From: Nymphaea colorata
Lineage: Eukaryota; Streptophyta; Magnoliopsida; Nymphaeales; Nymphaeaceae
DNA length: 50,640 nucleotides
NCBI RefSeq assembly: GCF_008831285.2
Contig: NW_022205223.1
Coordinates: forward strand, 1 to 50,640
Direction of reading: 5' to 3'
Position 1 is the first letter of the stretch; each line of letters opens with the position of its first letter. This document shows positions 23,385 through 33,962 of this stretch, in pieces. The notes beneath the pieces were generated by a model. The model did no database searches, was not told where the DNA came from, and saw nothing but the letters and a program-made list of their open reading frames with translations. Position numbers and translations under genes: made by a program.

Positions 23385-24663
23385 ATGGACTTTGACGATG
23401 AGTTGGAAATGTTGCAGAGGGAACTGATGGCAGTCCAATAATAAAAGACAAATCCCCTCTCCGAAAGAACAGTCGCAGAGATCATGGTGAAGCTCTACCA
23501 CTAAGGCTTCGCCTTCTATCCGACCACCGATGGCAACTAATACCTTACTCCTGATCAGCTGGACAAGGAGATCATCACCCTCGTGCGGGAAAGAGGAAAA
23601 ATCAACCTCAGTAAAATGCTGCTAATTAGCCATCATTCCCCAGATATTGAACATCGGAGTCGACACAATCGAGTCCAGAGTCAACTTCGTCTTGCAAAAA
23701 GGAGGCATCTCCAGACACGCTAACAACCTCATATCCAACAAGTACTTCGACCAGCTGATCCTTGGACTCAAACATCGTCTGGAAAACGAGGGAAAATATA
23801 GCTGGAGCATGTTGCCATTGAAAACGAACTCAATGTTAAATTCATCGAAAAATTAGTAAGCGAAAACATCGAACTGCTTTCCGCTTAGCTTGTTGGAAAC
23901 CAGCTCATCACAAAGGAATACACTCTCTTGAAGAAATCCAAAGTTTTGGGATTCCTTGGCGCTTTGAACAATCCCATTTCACTGGATGCATTTATCAAGG
24001 TGACAGGCATATAGAACAGGAACATTGAGGACACAGTCAATGAGCTGATTCAAGAGGGACGCTTGAAGGGCAAATTCCAGAGTTCTTATTACATTCCTGA
24101 CAGGTTTACAGCCAACCAAAAGAAGATAATTATCCAATTTTACGAAACAATGGCTTCATCGATAGCGATATGCTCCAGAAGAAGTTCTTAGTCAGCAAGC
24201 CTGAGGAATGGCTAAGCAAGAATTTGCAGGCAGGAACCTATATTAAGATATAGAATCTTTACTTTAAGCCTGAAAAGTTGGAGTCCTTTGCTGTTCAAAC
24301 TAACTCTTTGCTGAAAAGCGATGGTTTTGTTTAGCTTTCTCACATCTTGCCTATCGAACTTGACGAGAAGAACCTCCAATACTTCATGGAATAACACTGC
24401 CACCTCAAAGATTACTTTGTCTGTGAAGGCTACTGCTACTCTAACTAATGGCTTGAAAGGCTTGCAGCATAATTTAAAGAAAAATCATCTACAACATCTT
24501 TTTCAAGAAGGTAGAACCTAAGAAGCAGGACAAGAAGAAAGGAGGGAAGAAAGAGAAAAACGAAGTGCTCACATAGGAGGAACTTCAATAGATACTTTTT
24601 AATTGCGGATTTGCATAGTATTCGGTGCTTAGACTCTCGCTCCAGAGCTACTTCCACTTATGA
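23385..24663 (+). CDS. UFL1: UFL1-like E3 UFM1-protein ligase
   Basis: About 425 codons related to UFL1, the E3 that attaches UFM1 to ER and ribosomal targets together with DDRGK1. The N-terminus (MDFDDELEMLQREL, then LSERTVAEIMVKLYHQG, YLTPDQLDKEI and RERGKINLS) follows the first winged-helix unit of UFL1. Further units are seen at VDTIESRVNFVL, FDQLILGLKHRLENEG, ALNNPISLDAFIKVTGI and TVNELIQEGRLKGKF, then SYYIPDRFTANQ. After FVCEGYCYSNQWLERLAAQF comes the Lys-rich linker typical of the family (KKQDKKKGGKKEKN). Frame breaks at about 23625, 23800, 24140, 24420 and 24490. The frame meets TGA at 24661-24663, overlapping the ATG of the next segment; one missing base would fuse the two. Confidence 0.78.
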
Positions 24664-25575
24664 ATGAGAAGATTGAAGAAATGAGGAAGAAGGTGGAGAA
24701 GGAACTGATTCAGAATAAGGGATTCATCAACTCTACTTTCCTCAAGTATAGGTCTGGCAAGACCATCCTGAGGTCGGAGGAGAGCCTCACCAGAATGATC
24801 AACATTATCCAGAAGCAGCAGAAGAAGGAAAAGTGGTCAGATCCTGAGTTTGGACCAATTGAAAACGACAAAACAGGCCAATACAGCTTGATCTATTATG
24901 ATAATGCAGTTGCTAAGGGATGGCCTTCTCTGGAAGCTCTGAAATGGGTCGAGCTCAATCCCAAAGAATTACTTCAATCGATGGCACAGATGCTAACTCT
25001 AACGTCAAAAAATCACATCTCACAAACTTGCTGGAAATCGTCGACTTCTACAATAGCCGATCATTGAAAAAGATTGCTCAGCCTGAGGTGAATAGGCTCA
25101 GTTAATGTAAGAATAATTTATATAGAATCCTTAAGCCCATTTATCTATCAATTCTACGTGTCTGAAAAGGATCGACGCTTTGTGATCATCGATGATAAGC
25201 TTCCTTTCCTTAATTAAAAGCTGTTTGCTTCCTCAAGCAGATATGCGTATGCTGAAAAAGCTTACGCCAAACTAAGGTATGCTACAAAGCCATTTTAAAT
25301 GTTGGCATTCAACAGTTGATTTTGGAAACGACTGGAAAAAATTCCTAAGATATGTGATCGAAAATGATAAAAGTAAGGATGTAGCGGATTCTATTGAAAA
25401 ACATCTAAATGCAAATGACCTAATTTTGCTGCTTGGAGAAGGATAGAGTGATAAAAAGCTTATCTTCGAGGACAAATAGACTGAATTCACATCTATGAAG
25501 CTTTATTCCCTCTACAGAATGAAGGAAAACTTTAAACATTCCCTAAAATCAACCATTAAGTCACATTACCAATGA
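24660..25575 (+). CDS. calpain-like segment lacking the catalytic cysteine
   Basis: Either a separate gene or the C-terminal part of the UFL1-like gene. EKWSDPEFGPIENDKTG, then YYDNAVAKGWPSLEALKW and IDGTDANSNVKK, follow the start of the calpain protease domain. Where calpains have QG.LGDCWFL, this protein has KKSHLTNLLEIVDF, so the active Cys is missing. It continues with FVIIDDKLPFLNQKLFASSS and YAEKAYAKLRYAT, which match the VIDD.LP and EKAYAKL.GSY blocks of calpains. The later His and Asn blocks are not recognisable; the end reads FGNDWKKFLRYVIENDK to SHYQ-TGA. One base is missing near 24975 and one near 25315; a 19-nt intron lies at 25107-25125. It is probably a non-proteolytic calpain homologue. 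Confidence 0.65.
25107..25125 (+). other. 19-nt intron in the calpain-like segment
   Basis: The sequence runs GTAAG to ATATAG, 19 nt here. Removing it joins EVNRLSQ to SLSPFIYQFYVSEK in frame. It differs from the other introns only in length, which one base lost from its TTT run would explain. Confidence 0.6.
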
Positions 25576-25697
25576 TCGTTGAGATCTTCAAAAACTTCTA
25601 TGTCGTGTAGAACAAATGATGTGTATGAATTGTATCCCCGCCATCATATTATAAATGTTTTATAGATTGAATAATAGCAGAATTGTAGGTAGGCAGA

Positions 25698-26896
25698 TCA
25701 TACAATAGCTATGGTATCGTTGATGTGAGTGGGTCCCACGAAGAAATAGAGGTCACCTAGGTCAGTCTTGATTGGCATTTCATATGAAGATGTATCTTTG
25801 GTGAAAATCACTGTGCTTTTAGCGAAATCCACCCTTATGTTGACGATATCCCCAGTATGGAACTGGAATCCCTAAATGAAAGGAAAAGTACCACTTTAGG
25901 CTGAGAGTTGTAGTTGGTATCGTGATGGCTCCAAGAATAGGCTGACTGGTGACTGGCTCCCACTTGGTCAATCGCCCAAGTTCCCTTTCCTATTCCGTAG
26001 CAGCTGGCGAAGTTGAAGGTCTTTACAATATCGAGAACGCAAACTCCCATCCATACTCCCTTATTGCCTGGCTGCTCCTTCACCAAGATGTTGACGCTGC
26101 TATTGGTTTCATTGAGGACTTCATCGATGACAGCGATCGGATAGCCACCTTAATTATCAGCAATTTACCTGCTCCTTCGAACCGTTTCGCTTCTTCTTGA
26201 GCCTCATTGACTTCAATAGTGACTGCTTGTATATCTTGCTGAACAGTTTCTTTTTCGCTGAGCCGCTAGACTTGATCAGTTGCTTCAACTTTACGATGGC
26301 CTTACTGATATCCTCTCCTCCCTTAAGAACTGCTTCTCGGATTAGAAGAGCTGTTTCTAAAAATTGGTCTATGCGATTTTGAGAGTCTTGAGTGTGCTCT
26401 ATACGTTGCGGAAATTTTAATTTTCTGCCTATTTGATGAAATCGAGATATTCGCAGACCTTGGAGTTGGTGAACTGACTGTAGAGGTCGTCGACGTCGCT
26501 GGGGGTAAAGTTGAGGTTGATGGCTTCCTCCAGGTGCGCCATCACTCCCTTTATCTCGTTTTTATATTTATTGATCAAATTATTGAAGTTGTCTACGGCT
26601 CTATCCAGTCCCTACAATAAAAGCTGCATTACCTTCAGCAAACGCCCTTAAAACTCCTTTAGAGAGCCTAAGATGGCAGTCTTGACGTCAGGATGAACGT
26701 GGTCGGTGAGGACTTTGAGCATGGAGTCGAATTTGTAAAGGCTGATGAGTTCATGCTTTCTGTGGATTTCATCGATGCAGGTGAGACAGCAGAGCCGCTT
26801 GGTGTCGCATTCAGGATTGACGCAGATCATCATGATTTACTTGCCAGCATGAGCGGCTCCCTTCTCGCAGAGCGTCTTATACTTCTCAAAGCTCAT
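25698..26896 (-). CDS. B-box-type zinc finger, coiled-coil and SPRY protein
   Basis: About 400 aa with the order of a TRIM-like protein but no RING. The N-terminal 50 residues hold paired Cys/His: TLCEKGAAHAGK, CVNPECDTKRLCCLTCIDEI and HRKH, a B-box-like zinc finger. A helical middle follows (FDSMLKVLTDHVHPDVKTAI; LEEAINLNFTPSDVDDLYSQ). The C-terminal 130 residues (25700-26090) are a SPRY domain: GVWMGVCVLDIVKTFNF, GDIVNIRVDFAKSTVIFTKD and LYFFVGPTHINDTIAIV before TGA at 25698-25700. Several frame breaks lie between 26100 and 26480 and at about 25870. SPRY domains bind protein partners; the target is unknown. Confidence 0.75.
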
Positions 26897-27106
26897 TGTA
26901 AAAGATTTATAATAATATCTGTGATCATTATCCAAATTTATTCTCAAATATATTGAAATATGCATCAATAGATGTCAGATATCCTTACCCTATCCGCATT
27001 GTGAAGGTAAGTCGTTTGGCAATTTGGGGATAAAAGTGAAATGAATTGACGATATTTATGAGTAAATTGCTAGTGTGAAGGTTGGGATGTTAAAGACATT
27101 GATGGA

Positions 27107-28802
27107 TCATTTGCTATCCTTCTTCTTCTCTGGCTCGTCGTAGATCATGCATTCGGTGGTGAGCATAAGGCTGGCAACACTGCCGGAGTGAACCAATGCA
27201 GTTCTGACCACCTTGGTAGGGTCAACGATTCCGCTCTGTTTCAAGTCGACGTAGGTTCCGTTAGCAGCGTTGAAGCCTCTCTCAACGTTACCCTCCTCGA
27301 GGAGCTTAGCAGCGATCAGGTTGCCCTCGAAGCCAGCGTTTTGGCAGATGGTAATGGCTGGGATCTTGATGGCGTTTTGGATGATCCTGATACCAGCAAC
27401 TTCTCCTTCGGTCAGGCCAGCAGTCTTGGCCAAGTTGTCAAGACCCTTAGAAGCGTAAAGAAGAGCAGAGCCTCCTCCAGGAACGATACCCTCAGCGAGA
27501 GCAGCCTTAGTGGCGCAAAGAGCGTCAGTGACTCTGTCCTTGACTTCTCCGACTTCGACTTCACTGCTCCTCCACCTTGATGACTCCGATACCTCCCTGG
27601 AGCTTGGCCAATCTTCCTCAAGTTTTTCCTTATCGTAGCTGCTCTCAGTGGTCTTAATCTGCTCCTGGATAATCTCGACTCTGTGCTCGATGTCAGCTCT
27701 ACATAGAATGATTCTTACTTGGATCCGTTTCCGTTAAGGATGATGGTGTCGTCCTTGGTGATGGTGATGTTCTTAGCTGAGCCCAAGTGGCCTTGATCTC
27801 TTCGGGATTGGCAGTGGAGCTTCAAGTGTGACTCCAGTTTCTTCACTGATGAATTTTCCTCCGGTGAAGATAGCAATATCCTGGAGGATGGCCTTTCTGT
27901 TGTCTCCGAAGGAGGGAGCCTTGACTGCGCAGATCTTCAGGTTGTTCTTCAATCTGTTGAGGATAAGTCCAGCCAACAACTCGCTCTCGATATCTTCGGC
28001 GATGATGAGGATGGGTTTCTGTTCCTGGTAGGTGACTTCGAGGAAGGGGAGGATGTCTCTGATGTTTCCAGTTTCTTCTCGACGATAAGCACGTAGCAGT
28101 TTTAGAACTCAATCTTTTGCTTCTTCTCGTCAGTGACGAAGTAGGGGGAAATGTATCCTCTGTCGAACTTGAGGCCGTCCACGAATTCGATCTCGTGGTG
28201 AAGAGTCTTGCCCTCCTGGACAGTGATGGTACCGTGCACTCCAGTCTTTTCGTAAAGATCGGCAAGCATGTTGCCGATGGCTCTATCTCCGTTGGCTGAG
28301 ATAGTGGCAACGTCGGAAATGGCTTCTCTTCCTCGAACCTCAGTGGATCTGGTTTCAGCTCTTCAGAGACGAAGTCAATAGCTTTGTCAATGCCCCTCTT
28401 GATGTGAGTTGGGTTGAGGCCAGCTTCGACCTTCTTGAATCCCTCCTCGTAGATGGCACGGGCGAGAATGGTAGCAGTGGTAGTACCGTCACCAGCTTCG
28501 TCGTTGGCTTTGTTAGCCACATCCTTGACAAGACTGGCACCGATGTTAATTGGCTTTTCGGGGAGCTCGACGGCCTTGGCGACAGTGACACCGTCCTTGG
28601 TGATCTTGGGGCTTCCGTAGCTTTGATCAATGAGAACGTTTCTGCCTCCTGGGCCAAGAGTGACTTGGACAGCATTGGAGAGCTGTCTGGTTCCTTCGAG
28701 GAGCTTCTTTCTGGCTTGGCTTCCGAAGAGAAGTTCCTTCGCGGCGAAGTACTTCTGCATGTGAAGAATGGACTGGGATCGCTGGGCGATTGTTGAGAAC
28801 AT
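27107..28802 (-). CDS. HSP60: mitochondrial chaperonin HSP60 (GroEL type)
   Basis: The group I chaperonin of the mitochondrial matrix, about 560 aa. A presequence ([18 protein letters not shown]) precedes [12 protein letters not shown]. Conserved blocks are [30 protein letters not shown], the ATPase motif [43 protein letters not shown]-type sequence (here [14 protein letters not shown]) and [16 protein letters not shown]. The C-terminus is [10 protein letters not shown] with no GGM repeats. A 20-nt intron lies at 27699-27718. Single bases are missing near 28347, 28065, 27575 and 27561, with one or two more near 27785-27825, mostly in short homopolymers. An in-frame TAG encodes Gln in IEFQNCYVL. 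The protein is essential, so these breaks are most likely sequence errors. Confidence 0.96.
27699..27718 (-). other. 20-nt intron in HSP60
   Basis: On the minus strand it runs GTAAG to TGTAG, exactly 20 nt. Removal joins NGNGSK to [14 protein letters not shown], which is the expected HSP60 sequence without gap or insertion. This is the best-proven intron of the window because the flanking protein is so conserved. Confidence 0.92.
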
Positions 28803-29142
28803 TTTAAGATTTATTTATACCCATACTCACCAGCTTTCACAATTAAAATTAAATTAGATCTTTCTAGAGTAATTTATAAAAAAATAGTACCGACAAGTTC
28901 AGTGCAATTGAGAGAAAAAGCAACAGAAGATGGATTAAATCGATAGACGTCAAGGTTGATAACGGAGGTGGGGTTTGGGATAAGTAGGATAATATAATTA
29001 GGATGGTTTGTTCAAACTAGTAATGATGCTGTGGTAGCCAAATATTTTCTCAGCAATAATACCAAAAAGGATATCCCATTATCCATGGTTCAATGATGGT
29101 GTGTAGTGTATTAATAGAGCGTGCTCATATTACTGTTACTAA
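28803..29142. other. intergenic region
   Basis: 340 bp between the HSP60 start and the SDHA stop, both on the minus strand. AT-rich, with TGA in all frames, no repeat and no RNA gene visible. It holds the HSP60 promoter and the SDHA 3' end. Confidence 0.6.
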
Positions 29143-31095
29143 TCAGTAAACTCTCTTTTTGGGAGGAACAGTGGGGAATTATTTCTCGTCCAGAGTGTAG
29201 AGATGCACTCTCTGTATTCCAGCTCCACCTTGCCTGAGTCTAGGTCGGGAATGGTCGAGTTTGTGTGCTTCATGAAGTGCTTGTCGTCACGATCGGGGAA
29301 ATCGTCTCTGGCGTGAGCGCCTCTTGACTCTTTTCTGTTGATTGCAGAGTGAATGGTCTGCTTTGCTTGAACTAAATCGCACATATCTTACGCAAGAGGT
29401 TCTCCAGCTCGAGAGTTTCGATGAGATCTGTGTTCCAGACGAGGCCTTTATCGTTGATCTTAACGTCCTTGAAGGAAGCGTAAACTTCATCGATTTTATC
29501 ACATCCCTCCTTGAGTGTTTTTTCAGTTCTGTAGACGGCTGCGTTTCTTTGCATGTTCCTTTGCATGTCCTTTCTAATCTTGGCTGTCTCAAGGGTGCCC
29601 TTCTTGGTCCTCAAGTATTCGATTTTGGCGATTGAGCTTTATCCTGCATTTTTGGGGAGTTCTGGCTGAGATTGGCCAGGCTTGTAGTGCTCTTTAGTGG
29701 TGAGAGCAGCTGCTCTTCCGAAAATAACCAAATCGAGAGAGAATTGGCTCCAAGACGGTTGGCTCCGTGGACTGAAGCCACAGCAGACTCTCCTGCAGCA
29801 AGCAGTCCAGGACAATAACTTCCTTTCCGTTGACTAGCTTGGTGACTTCAGTTTTGTAATTGGTGGGGATACCACCCATGTTGTAGTGCACAGTTGGCAC
29901 GACAGGAATAGGCTCCTTAGTTACGTCCACATTGGAGAAAATCTTTGCAGTTTCGGCAATTCCAGGCAACCTTTAATGCAAGACAGCTGGATCGAGATGG
30001 TTAAGATGGAGATAGATGTGGTCTTTCTAGGGACCGACTCCGCGTCCTTCGAAGATTTCCATAGTCATGGCTCTGCTCACGACGTCTCTGGAGGCCAAGT
30101 CCTTAGCAGAGGGGGCGTATCTGGTCATGAAACGCTCACCTAGGCTGTTTCTGAGCACTCCTCCCTCTCCTCTGCATCCCTCAGTCATCAGGCAGCCGGC
30201 TCCGTAGATACCAGTGGGGTGGAACTGCACGAACTCAGATCAGAAGGGGAAGTCCAGCGCGGGTGACCATACCTCCTCCGTCGCCAGTGCAGGTGTGAGC
30301 AGAAGTACATGTCTGGTAGCTCTTCCGTATCCTCCAGTGGCAATAACTGTGTTTAAGGCTCTGATTCTGTGGATGGTTCCGTCGGCAATCGACATCACAG
30401 TGACTCCTCTGCAGACTCCCTGGTCGTCCATGATGAGGTCGAGGGCGAAATATTCGATGAAGAAGGTGCAGTTGTAGGCAAGAGATCTTCCGAAGAGAGT
30501 ATGGAGCATAGCGTGACCAGTTCTGTCAGCGACTGCGCATGTTCGATATGCCTGTTCTACCTTATTCAATTCTTACCCTTGCCGTACTCTTTAGATTGAC
30601 CTCCGAAGGCCCTCTGGTAAATCTTGCCCTCCTTTGTTCTGAAAAGGCAGTCCGTATGACTCTAGCTCCAAAATGGCTTCGGGTGCTTCCCTGCACATGT
30701 AGTGGATGGCGTCTTGATCGCCAAGCCAGTCGCTTCCCTTGACAGTATCGTAAGCATGCCATCTCCAGTCATCATCGTGCATGTTTCCCAGAGCAGCGTT
30801 GATTCCTCCTTGTGCAGCTACGGTGTGCGAGCGGGTGGGGAACAGCTTGGAAATGCAGGCAGTCTTGAATCCCTGTTCGACGAGTCCGAAGGCGGCTCTG
30901 AGGCCTGCTCCTCCAGCGCCGACCACGACGGCATCGAAGGTGTGGTCGACAACAGTGTACTTTTTGAAGAGGGTGTTCTAGGTCTTGTGGGTTTACTTCT
31001 GCATCCTTGGAGAGATGCTGGTTGCCAATCACGCTGAAGCTGAATTGGGGCGCAGAAGTGATCCTGAAGGCGCTGTTTGCGAACAATTTCAGCAT
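29143..31095 (-). CDS. SDHA: succinate dehydrogenase flavoprotein subunit (complex II)
   Basis: Oxidises succinate to fumarate in the TCA cycle and passes electrons to the iron-sulfur subunit at the inner mitochondrial membrane. About 640 aa. A presequence ([15 protein letters not shown]) precedes the FAD-binding Rossmann motif [16 protein letters not shown]. The covalent-FAD histidine is in [18 protein letters not shown]. Active-site blocks are [34 protein letters not shown] and [12 protein letters not shown]. Near the C-terminus [20 protein letters not shown] is typical, and the end is [14 protein letters not shown] 20-nt intron lies at 30557-30576. Single-base frame breaks occur at about 30985, 30705, 30250, 29990, 29812, 29735, 29640, 29390 and 29190. 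Its presence with HSP60 shows aerobic mitochondria rather than hydrogenosomes. Confidence 0.96.
30557..30576 (-). other. 20-nt intron in SDHA
   Basis: On the minus strand it runs GTAAG to GGTAG, exactly 20 nt, with a TGA in the incoming frame. Removal joins SKEYGK to [17 protein letters not shown], the expected SDHA sequence. Confidence 0.9.
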
Positions 31096-31361
31096 TGATT
31101 TTAATTAGATATAAACTCATTGATTAAACTGGTATGTTAATTTTTATTACGACAACAAACCACAATCAACACCTCCACAATAATTAGGGAAGAAAGAACA
31201 GCATTAAGTGAAGTATGACCGTAAAAATGGAAATTCTCATACTTCAACGATTTTCATTTCAAAAAAAGTATGCTTTTTCATTTTTTGGTGAGTAAATGGT
31301 AGGTATGAAGAGTTTAAATGCTGGCATATCATTATTAATAAGTTATGATTGCTTGATGGCT

Positions 31362-32009
31362 TCATAAATTGCTAAAGATAGGTTCGTCCTGTATCTGAAG
31401 ATATTCCCATGGATTTAACTGAGAAGGCTCGTCTTATTTACTCTTGGATTATGCAATTTTGGCAGTTTCTTCCTGATGGCTATTTTCGATATACTTGCTC
31501 CTGTTTTCTCAGTAGTGGTTACATTTTAGCTCTATTTATGTACAGGATGGTGAACTTACTTTTTCTTTGCAGGTGAGGGCTATCTCATCAGTATCTCCAA
31601 CCTGTTCTTTTATTTTTTGACGAATTTGTTTGGGAAATGGTTGGATACAATAAGTCCCTGTCATTGGCCATCTATTGCGAGCAATTTCCCTTTATTGGGG
31701 ACAATGTTTCGAGCGTTTCTCGAACTAACTTCCGTTTAGTGATCTTTTGGCTGTGGGACTCAACAACTACGGTATGGCTGCATGCTAATTTTTATTAAGA
31801 ATGCAAATGCTGGTGGAGTATAGCTAGAGTATGCTTTTCCTCTCCGATTGTATGTTGCTGCTGATGTAGTTTCCGAGTCTGATCAATTAATTTGTATCAA
31901 CTGGCTCCTCCCATTATGAGAATGGTTCGGGAAATAATGAGAGTTTCCTTATGGTGCGGCTTTGGTGGAAATCATCAGGAGGGATGGTGCTGTCAAGCGT
32001 TGATTTCAT
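31362..32009 (-). CDS. uncharacterised protein with an in-frame TGA
   Basis: From ATG 32009 (MKSTLDSTIPPDDFHQSRT) one frame runs 166 codons, with about ten TAA/TAG codons, to a TGA at 31509-31511. The same frame then continues for 48 more sense codons with equally coding-like sequence (ENRSKYIENSHQEETAKI; QLNPWEYLQIQDEPIF) to a second TGA at 31362-31364. The protein is polar, with a basic middle (SPTAKRSLNGSQFEKRSKH). No family is recognised. The first TGA may be a sequence error, a read-through site or the true stop; I give the longer span. Confidence 0.55.
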
Positions 32010-32129
32010 AGCTTATTTGATGCAATCAATAATAAAATGAGGAATAATTTTAAATGCGCATTTAATAGCATCATTAATATTTTTCGACCTCACCCGATCC
32101 AACCTATCTTTGTATGCCAGATTTGCTTC

Positions 32130-33802
32130 TCAGGACTCTAATCCAAACAAAGAGCCTGCTGAAAAATAAAAAGCAGATATTTAAGATGGAAATGAAGTGA
32201 AACCCAAAGGAGTATTAGAAATTATGTAATCAACATCATAGCTGTTGGTCTTTTTTTGTATGTAAACGTTTGCCAACTATTCCTTAGAGTAAGTCTTGTA
32301 GATTTCGCAAAGATACTTGGCCTATCTTTCCTCAATTCCGAACATATCCATCAGGTGATCGATCTTCTCCCTCATAGTTTCAACTTTGGCAGGTTTTGAG
32401 GCTTGTGGAGCTCATAGGGATTGCTGTGGCTCATTTCCAGTTTCAAGAACATGTCGCCGATCATCCTTTGAGCCCTATCCATCGACTCCTTTATCATAGC
32501 TTTGGATGTGTCCATGAACCTGTTGGCCTATTACTTGGAAATGGAGGGGACGTAGTGGCCATGTGGGATGGCTTTTGAGTTGATTTCTTTCCTGAATCTC
32601 TCGATAAGTTAGTCCTTCTTGAAGCACTGGCTTGGCTGCTTCACCTTGAGAAGGGAATGTTCGTGTTCGATTGAATCTTAGCATGTTTCACATATGTTGA
32701 ATCCTTCGCAGTAGATGCATTGGTAGCGAATGCCGATGATTCCATATTCATCCTTGCAGTTGCAGCAAATAACGCCATGGTAGATAAGCTCAGGTTATGC
32801 CCTTGGCTTCTTATCTGACTTCTTTTGATCGAAAATCCTAGCTCTAGATGGCTTGAAGTTCTCGGCATCAACATCAATTACTTACTCTTTTCAATTTTTT
32901 TCTTCTATACGCATGGCTTCTGCTGCTCAGCTGGCTTTTCTTATACGAGCTTCTTCTCTTATAGCAGTTTCTTCTCTTCCTCCTCCTTCATGATTTACTT
33001 GACGATTTCGCGGAAAGCAGATGGCTCAAGCTAAATCTTAACAGTATCCGAACAGCAACACTGATAATCTTGCTGTTGTTCAGAACGTCAGAGTCGGGTT
33101 TTTCATTCTTTTCAACTTTCTCAGGTGCTTCCTCTGTTTGGGTATTAGATAGACTCTTCATATCTTCTTTATTGCACTTAAACTTTTGGAGCTTCAGGAG
33201 CTTCAAGAGCTAGTTATGCCTCTTCAAACTATGCAAGCAGGCTTGATTTTTCAATGAGGATAGCTTCTTGCTTTTATTCTTTTCTTCAGGCAGTACAACC
33301 AATTTTTCCACTTGTCTTCAATCGGTTTATATATAGGAAGCTACACCTATAAACTTTTTTGTTCTTCAAAGGACTGTTCCACCAGGATAACTTCTTCCAC
33401 TTTATTTTCATTCTTTTGGAAGATAGGATTGGTTTCGATGGGTTTTTCTTCAGGTTCTACCTTGATGAGGGAGCTATCATAGATTTAAAAGGATGGTTCG
33501 ATGCGGTCGGTGATCTCGATTGACTGCGAAAGGCTTTGTTTGATGTAGATTTTGTTGATTTTAGCGCCACTGTTGAGCAGAATGATGAGATCTTCATCGG
33601 ATCCAAGACTAATCTCATCTTTATCGGCATCCAGGTATGAAAGAGTGTAGTCGACGGGCACATCAGGGAAGCTTTGCTTGATGAGGGTGCGAAGATTGTT
33701 GAAATTGGGCTTGTCCAATTTGACGATCTTATTCTTTGAGCCGTGCACGAGCTTTATCATTTGATTCTGACTATTGATTATATGCCCATTAATCAGGCAC
33801 AC
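32130..33802 (-). CDS. p62/NBR1-like selective autophagy receptor (PB1-ZZ)
   Basis: About 555 aa. The N-terminal PB1 domain (IKLVHGSKNKIVKLD to INKIYI) has the basic Lys cluster and an acidic OPCA motif (YLDADKDEISLGSDEDL), so it could polymerise head to tail. A Glu/Lys-rich, mostly disordered linker follows. A ZZ zinc finger is at about 32690-32830: HGVICCNCKDEYGIIGIRYQ, then CIYCEGFNICETC and EHEHSLLKVK. The C-terminal region has GIEERQAKYLCEIY and KEQLANVYIQKKTNSYDVDY, similar to a UBA/CUE three-helix bundle. This domain order is that of p62/SQSTM1 and NBR1, which link ubiquitinated cargo to autophagosomes. Frame breaks are frequent in the linker. The true start may be MIKLVHG (about 33760). 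The last 30 codons before TGA at 32130 are uncertain. Confidence 0.78.
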
Positions 33803-33962
33803 GATTTATAAAAATAGCATCGATCAATTCTGACCAGACAATTCTCGAGGGTTATCTAGGGTCAATCTATTATAAATTGACTATCTTACTGAATGCTATG
33901 GTTTAGTCCCTAAGGTATATCGATATTGGGAAGATGAAAGAGAGTATACAAACAAATATTAA

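Noticed and set aside
28404-28796. Plus-strand 130-codon frame opposite HSP60
   Set aside because: Antisense shadow of a highly conserved gene.
27107-31095. Euplotes-type programmed +1 frameshifting
   Set aside because: The breaks need a base added back rather than skipped, and no AAA-TAA/TAG motif marks them.
31413-31950. Hydrophobic plus-strand frames suggesting a membrane protein
   Set aside because: They need several frame jumps, while the minus strand is one frame of 166 codons with an ATG.
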